Positions 60,380 to 64,000 of a stretch of DNA of 64,000 nt are shown here, one piece after another. Below the pieces are notes generated by a model. The model ran no database searches. It had not been told where the DNA came from and worked only from the letters and a program-made list of their open reading frames with translations. The position numbers and the translations under genes were made by a program. The stretch spans positions 372,001-436,000 of the forward strand of contig OX365942.1 of NCBI GenBank assembly GCA_947243795.1, read 5' to 3'. The DNA is from Saccharomyces uvarum (lineage: Eukaryota > Ascomycota > Saccharomycetes > Saccharomycetales > Saccharomycetaceae). Numbering within the stretch: the first letter of the stretch is position 1; each line of letters opens with the position of its first letter.

Positions 60380-60593
60380 TTCTTATTTGTTGAAAGAGTG
60401 TCTCTGGAAAACATACACATGCAGTTAAATAACTAAGACCTACACGCACATCCTTTTAAGCATGATATTACGATTGTGGCTTTAAGTACTTGATCCCGCA
60501 GGTCATATCCGTCTATGAAGAATTCAAGTTTCCTTCGATGCAGGATATAGTTCGAAAATCGATCTCCCTATGAATACCCCTTATGGATACAGT
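60380..60593. other. tRNA-Phe 5' flank
   Basis: The 214 bases upstream of the tRNA-Phe gene show no gene. Some of it could be further decayed retroelement sequence, but I cannot tell. Confidence 0.35.
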
Positions 60594-61084
60594 TCATGTA
60601 CACATAAGCGCCCACGTAGTACAAGCTACTAATGAGCTTGAACCGATCTCGGCAGCTTGACTTATTTTCTCACTAGCTCTCTTGATCGCACCTCTCAGCG
60701 CTTTACTGTCTGTTGGTGCTTCGCCGTGGTGTCTTTGGAGACCTGTAAAATGTGATGATAAATTTTGGGATTCCATTTTCGTTACTCTTAATAATATTAC
60801 GCATACAAATTATACTAGAGATTCTCCCCATGTGTTTAAAAGTCCATGAAAGGAATTGGCAATGATGTATGACATTATAAATGATTTTTTCCTCATTTTA
60901 TTGATCCTATTACAATATCAATTCTTGCGCTCCAACTTTCATTAAACTCATTGGTTGCTTGAAGCATATCGTAATTTATGTCATTCTTGAACACCGTATA
61001 TAATAACATCCTAGTAACATGAATAAGGCTTCTGGTCTGTTGAACTAGTAAGAGTTGGACAATTGTTGTATTCTTGTTCCAGCA
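60594..61084 (-). mobile_element. Old Ty1/Ty2-like relic: one LTR plus a piece of the adjoining gag start
   Basis: A minus-strand delta-type LTR of about 341 bases fills 60744-61084: it starts TGCTGGAACA, ends in CA-type sequence, and matches the Ty1 delta LTR, as remembered, over several blocks (for example TTGATCCTATTAC and AACACCGTATAT on the plus strand). Next to it at 60594-60743 is a fragment with the gag-like start MESQ. The element is broken, with most of the interior missing, and its distance from consensus suggests considerable age. It lies about 215 bases upstream of the tRNA-Phe gene, where Ty1-family elements like to insert. I found no clear target-site duplication. Confidence 0.8.
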
Positions 61085-61486
61085 GTCTTCATGATCATTG
61101 GTGCGGCGTTGCCAAATTGTCGTATTATGTAATCCTCATAGCTACGTTAGTAAGTAGTGCATGTGTTTTGCTTTCCGTTGATGCGATATCCGCGATCAAT
61201 TGACGATCTTCTTCTTGAATGAAGGGAATGGCCGATGAAACTTGGCACACGGCCTTCTTCTAGAACAAGACAGTTTAAGTTTACTGGGCATACGAACCTA
61301 TGTCATGTGATCGTCCATGCATTGTGAGCTGAGGTTAATCGCCGCGTAGCAGCGAATTCCGGCGACAATGGACGGATTCTGGCGCTGTTAATATTTATCT
61401 CATCTCAATCGGTAAGCTCATCGCGCCCATCAGAAGTGATAAATTAACTGCACGCTAGATTTCGTTCGGTTATATACTCATTACAC
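61085..61486. other. Spacer between Ty relic and orphan ORF
   Basis: 402 bases with no recognised gene, repeat or RNA. GC-richer patches occur at 61340-61385. It would contain the 3' end of the minus-strand ORF that follows. Confidence 0.4.
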
Positions 61487-61888
61487 TTACTCGGCAACAA
61501 ATTTCTTGCCATCTACATGCCAGTCTAAAAAATCCTCAGAAAAGACTTTAAGTATCAGAATACATTGAAAAACCACCACCGTGAGGCCTAGCGCACATTC
61601 CAGAAATATGACGTTTGTGGTTTTGAAACCCTTAGTCCCAGAGAATGTTTTGTTAGCCCTTGCTGTCAGAATACCCACTCCTAGCAAACAACTCGCGACT
61701 GTCATAGCTTCGACTACTTGTGCTTTTGTCTTGTGTTCGTCTGTTCCGCTGTAAATGTAAATGTAATTTAAAGTGTCGACAAAGTTACTGAGTGTAGCCA
61801 TGCCACCGAATACATAAAGCACCCAATTCCATAATGGGTTGCCGGAGTATATCACACCGAACGCACCTGTCTCTATTCCTACCGTCAT
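61487..61888 (-). CDS. Unrecognised small membrane protein
   Basis: An ATG-started minus-strand frame of 133 residues (MTVGIETGAFGVIYSGNP...) that I do not recognise. Three hydrophobic segments are clear: residues about 18-46 (WNWVLYVFGGMATLSNFVD), 57-76 (VVEAMTVASCLLGVGILTA) and 92-116 (VIFLECALGLTVVVFQCILI), separated by short charged loops (TDEHKTKAQ; RANKTFSGTKGFK); the C-terminus is polar (DFLDWHVDGKKFVAE). Three spans with small loops faintly recall fungal MARVEL-type proteins, but this is not established. Upstream on its strand are TATAAAA (62046-62040) and two AGGGG/CCCCT stress cores (61953-61957, 62015-62019). Nothing equivalent is on the S. cerevisiae map between tRNA-Phe and ERG7 as I recall it. 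It may be a gene lost in S. cerevisiae, a transferred gene or a chance frame. Confidence 0.55.
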   Translation of the reverse strand: MTVGIETGAFGVIYSGNPLWNWVLYVFGGMATLSNFVDTLNYIYIYSGTDEHKTKAQVVEAMTVASCLLGVGILTARANKTFSGTKGFKTTNVIFLECALGLTVVVFQCILILKVFSEDFLDWHVDGKKFVAE

Positions 61889-63187
61889 AAATGTTCACAC
61901 TGACATGTCTCGCTTAAGGAGTTTTTGGCTCGCTGTTGTTTCCTGCTAAGACAGGGGCAGTAACTATTATCAATATTGATAAACACTTCACCATTCTTTG
62001 CACGATTACAGAAAAGGGGACCGTTCTAGCATCAATAAATTTTATAGTCTACTATGATTATTGATAAACTCAACCATCAAGTGGCTCAAAAAGCCGTTTC
62101 ACTCGAATGTATCTTGGTCACCTCTATAAGTTTTGAAGCGCACAGCTTCGGCAAAAGCTTATTTGAAACTTATTTAACAAGGTACCCAGCCTGGATGACT
62201 AGGTAATAAGTGTCTACCAATGCTTCATATTTAAACTTGGCTAATACATACCTAATATATCATGTATGACACTATTGTTATAGTATAAGAATATATGTAG
62301 TACTATTAATAACATCTTGAATATTTACACAATACAGCGCTACCAATTCCCGCGCGGCAAACTTGCCTTCTAACAAACCTTTGAACTCCGAGACATGTTG
62401 TTTTCGTCTTCTTTTGCAACTTGTCTAGTTATGAATCTACGCATATTGTTATCTAAAATTGACTCGACTGTGGTCGAATATTATGGTTGTTTCGGAATTT
62501 AGTTCGTTCCAATTAAAGCCGAATATTAACTGTTTTTAGATAATCGGGTTGTCGTAACCATGATATTGTAGTTTTAGCCTTGTATACTTATCTTGATTTG
62601 GTCATGCCGTATGGCATTGTCGTTACAGCTTAATTTAACCATAACGTAAAGTGGAGGCGACTTTTGAGCCCTAGTAATGCATTTATATACTACATTTAAT
62701 TTCAAAGCATACTACTGATAAGGCAAGATGCAAGACAAAATTGAAAAGTGCTTTACACAAGATAAGCCGCCCATATACCCAAGCCATCCGACTTGATTTT
62801 TTTTATTACTTTTTTATACTTGGTCACCGTAAACTAGTCATAATACACACCCGAAGTCCCGACTCGAAGTCTTCAGGGACCTTCCCTGCTACCCCACACC
62901 CAATAGCAAAATCTAATCTCGATTTCTATCTCACTTCTTTCTCTTCTTGTCGTCAAATAGCCTCTTTATATCTTCTTTTCGAGATTTCGTCTGTGCGGAA
63001 ACTTTTCGTTTAGGATCGTTTAGTCGAAAAGTTTTTATATCGGTTATTTACAGATATACACATTTTTACAAGAAATAGTACATGTTTTTCACATTTAATA
63101 AAACCATTGAGTGCTATTAACTTCATCGATGTATCGTTGCTGTCTATAATCCTATCAACAGTCGTCAATCAAGCAAGTACAAAGCAA
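61889..63187. promoter_or_regulatory. Long divergent spacer before ERG7, with paired sterol-type elements
   Basis: The 1.3 kb region lies between the orphan ORF (leftward) and ERG7 (rightward). TATAAAA on the minus strand (62046-62040) serves the ORF if it is real. Near ERG7, two direct copies of TCGTTTAG occur at 63006-63013 and 63016-63023, the Upc2/Ecm22-type site, about 165 bases before the start. The middle (62100-62700) is AT-rich with no gene, tRNA or LTR that I recognise; a 90-codon plus frame at 62741-63013 looks like chance. Confidence 0.65.
63006..63023 (+). promoter_or_regulatory. Two direct TCGTTTAG sterol/anaerobic elements before ERG7
   Basis: Two exact copies of TCGTTTAG lie two bases apart upstream of ERG7. 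The word fits the TCGTTYAG site bound by Upc2 in sterol and anaerobic genes. The same word precedes NCP1 at 18440-18447. Confidence 0.75.
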
Positions 63188-64000
63188 ATGACAGAATTTT
63201 ATTCTGAAAAAATCGGTCTTCCAAAGACAGATCCACGTCGCTGGAGACTAAGAACTGATGAATTAGGCCGAGAATGCTGGGAATACTTGACTCCTGAGCA
63301 AGCAGCCAATGACCCGCCATCCACTTTCACACAATGGCTTCTTCAAGATCCAGACTTTCCTCAACCTCACCCAGAAAAAAACAAGCATTCACCAGACTTT
63401 TCGGCTTTCGATGCCTGCCATAACGGTGCATCTTTCTTCAAACTCTTGCAGGAGCCTGATTCGGGTATTTTCCCATGTCAATATAAAGGGCCCATGTTCA
63501 TGACGATCGGTTATGTAGCTGTGAGCTATATCGCCGGCATTCAATTTCCTGAACATGAAAGGATAGAATTAATCAGATACATCGTGAACACGGCACATCC
63601 GGTCGATGGGGGTTGGGGGTTACACTCAGTGGACAAATCTACCGTTTTTGGTACTGTACTGAACTATGTAATTTTACGTTTGTTAGGCTTATCGAAAGAT
63701 CACCCCGTTTGTGTCAAGGCAAGAGGTACTTTATTAAGATTAGGTGGCGCTATTGGTGCTCCACACTGGGGTAAAGTTTGGTTAAGTGCATTAAACTTGT
63801 ATAAATGGGAAGGTGTTAACCCTGCTCCTCCTGAAACTTGGTTACTTCCGTACTCATTACCCATTCATCCAGGAAGATGGTGGGTTCATACTAGAGGCGT
63901 CTACATTCCAGTTAGTTACCTGTCATTGGTAAAGTTTGTATGCCCCATGACTCCTCTTCTTGAAGAATTGAGGGGTGAAATTTACACCAAACCATTTGAC
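63188..64000 (+). CDS. ERG7: Erg7, lanosterol synthase (N-terminal part, runs off the window)
   Basis: Erg7 cyclises 2,3-oxidosqualene to lanosterol on lipid droplets, the first sterol in ergosterol synthesis. The window holds 271 codons of about 731, starting MTEFYSEKIGLPKTDPRRW and open to the edge. Family features seen include GPMFMTIGYVAVSYIAG near 102-118 and the QW-type repeat PVDGGWGLH near 139-147 and GGAIGAPHWGKVWLSALNLY near 188-207. The catalytic Asp region lies beyond the window. Paired TCGTTTAG elements upstream suggest sterol-responsive control. Confidence 0.97.
   Translation, partial: MTEFYSEKIGLPKTDPRRWRLRTDELGRECWEYLTPEQAANDPPSTFTQWLLQDPDFPQPHPEKNKHSPDFSAFDACHNGASFFKLLQEPDSGIFPCQYKGPMFMTIGYVAVSYIAGIQFPEHERIELIRYIVNTAHPVDGGWGLHSVDKSTVFGTVLNYVILRLLGLSKDHPVCVKARGTLLRLGGAIGAPHWGKVWLSALNLYKWEGVNPAPPETWLLPYSLPIHPGRWWVHTRGVYIPVSYLSLVKFVCPMTPLLEELRGEIYTKPFD

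Noticed and set aside
62741-63013. 90-codon plus frame upstream of ERG7
   Set aside because: It runs through the sterol-type elements, has no motif and ends right at them; chance is more likely.

Overview
The window is nuclear DNA from a budding yeast of the genus Saccharomyces. It is AT-rich, has dense unidirectional and divergent protein genes, only two introns (both short, starting GTATGT), a Ty1-like retroelement relic near a tRNA gene, and gene order matching the RRM3-to-ERG7 stretch of S. cerevisiae chromosome VIII (YHR031C to YHR072W), as I recall that map. Protein identity to remembered S. cerevisiae sequences is high but clearly below 100 percent. CUP1 and DOG are each present once instead of as the duplicates seen in S288C, so I infer a different Saccharomyces species. 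I cannot say which one.

Layout. 1-6.2 kb: RRM3 (partial), ERC1, the PRO1-like YHR033W and PIH1, in a GC-rich block with several tracts prone to unusual DNA structure. 6.3-20.8 kb: NEL1, BRL1, PUT2 (with an exact Put3 site), RRF1, MSC7, VMA10 (its first exon is only the ATG), BCD1, SRB2 (short intron) and NCP1. 20.9-32 kb: a single DOG gene, YHR045W (which reads as a degenerate acyl-CoA-synthetase-like protein), INM1, AAP1, YHK8 and FSH1. 32-42.3 kb: SMF2, COX6, CIC1, a single-copy CUP1 with a conserved copper/heat-shock control region, RSC30, CPR2 and MED6. 42.5-60.1 kb: FYV4, VMA22, GIC1, RPP1, PAN5, SSZ1, RRP3, SSF1, HTD2, DYS1, RRP4, TRM5 and PCL5. 60.2-64 kb: an intron-containing tRNA-Phe gene, an old Ty1-like relic, an unrecognised small membrane-protein ORF, and the start of ERG7.

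Shared themes. Ribosome and snoRNP biogenesis is heavily represented (PIH1, BCD1, CIC1, RPP1, RRP3, SSF1, RRP4); PAC/RRPE promoter motifs are visible before BCD1, CIC1, RPP1 and between RRP3 and SSF1. Two Mediator subunits (SRB2/Med20, MED6), two V-ATPase factors (VMA10, VMA22) and two sterol-pathway genes (NCP1, ERG7) lie here; NCP1 and ERG7 share the 8-mer TCGTTTAG upstream. Mitochondrial proteins include PUT2, RRF1, COX6, FYV4, HTD2 and probably one form of TRM5.

The parts most worth a second look are the expanded tRNA-Phe/ERG7 interval with its orphan ORF, the ANL-fold reading of YHR045W, and the cluster of T31, G-quadruplex and Z-DNA-prone tracts around YHR033W. Family assignments rest on reading the sequence and on memory; no database search was possible.
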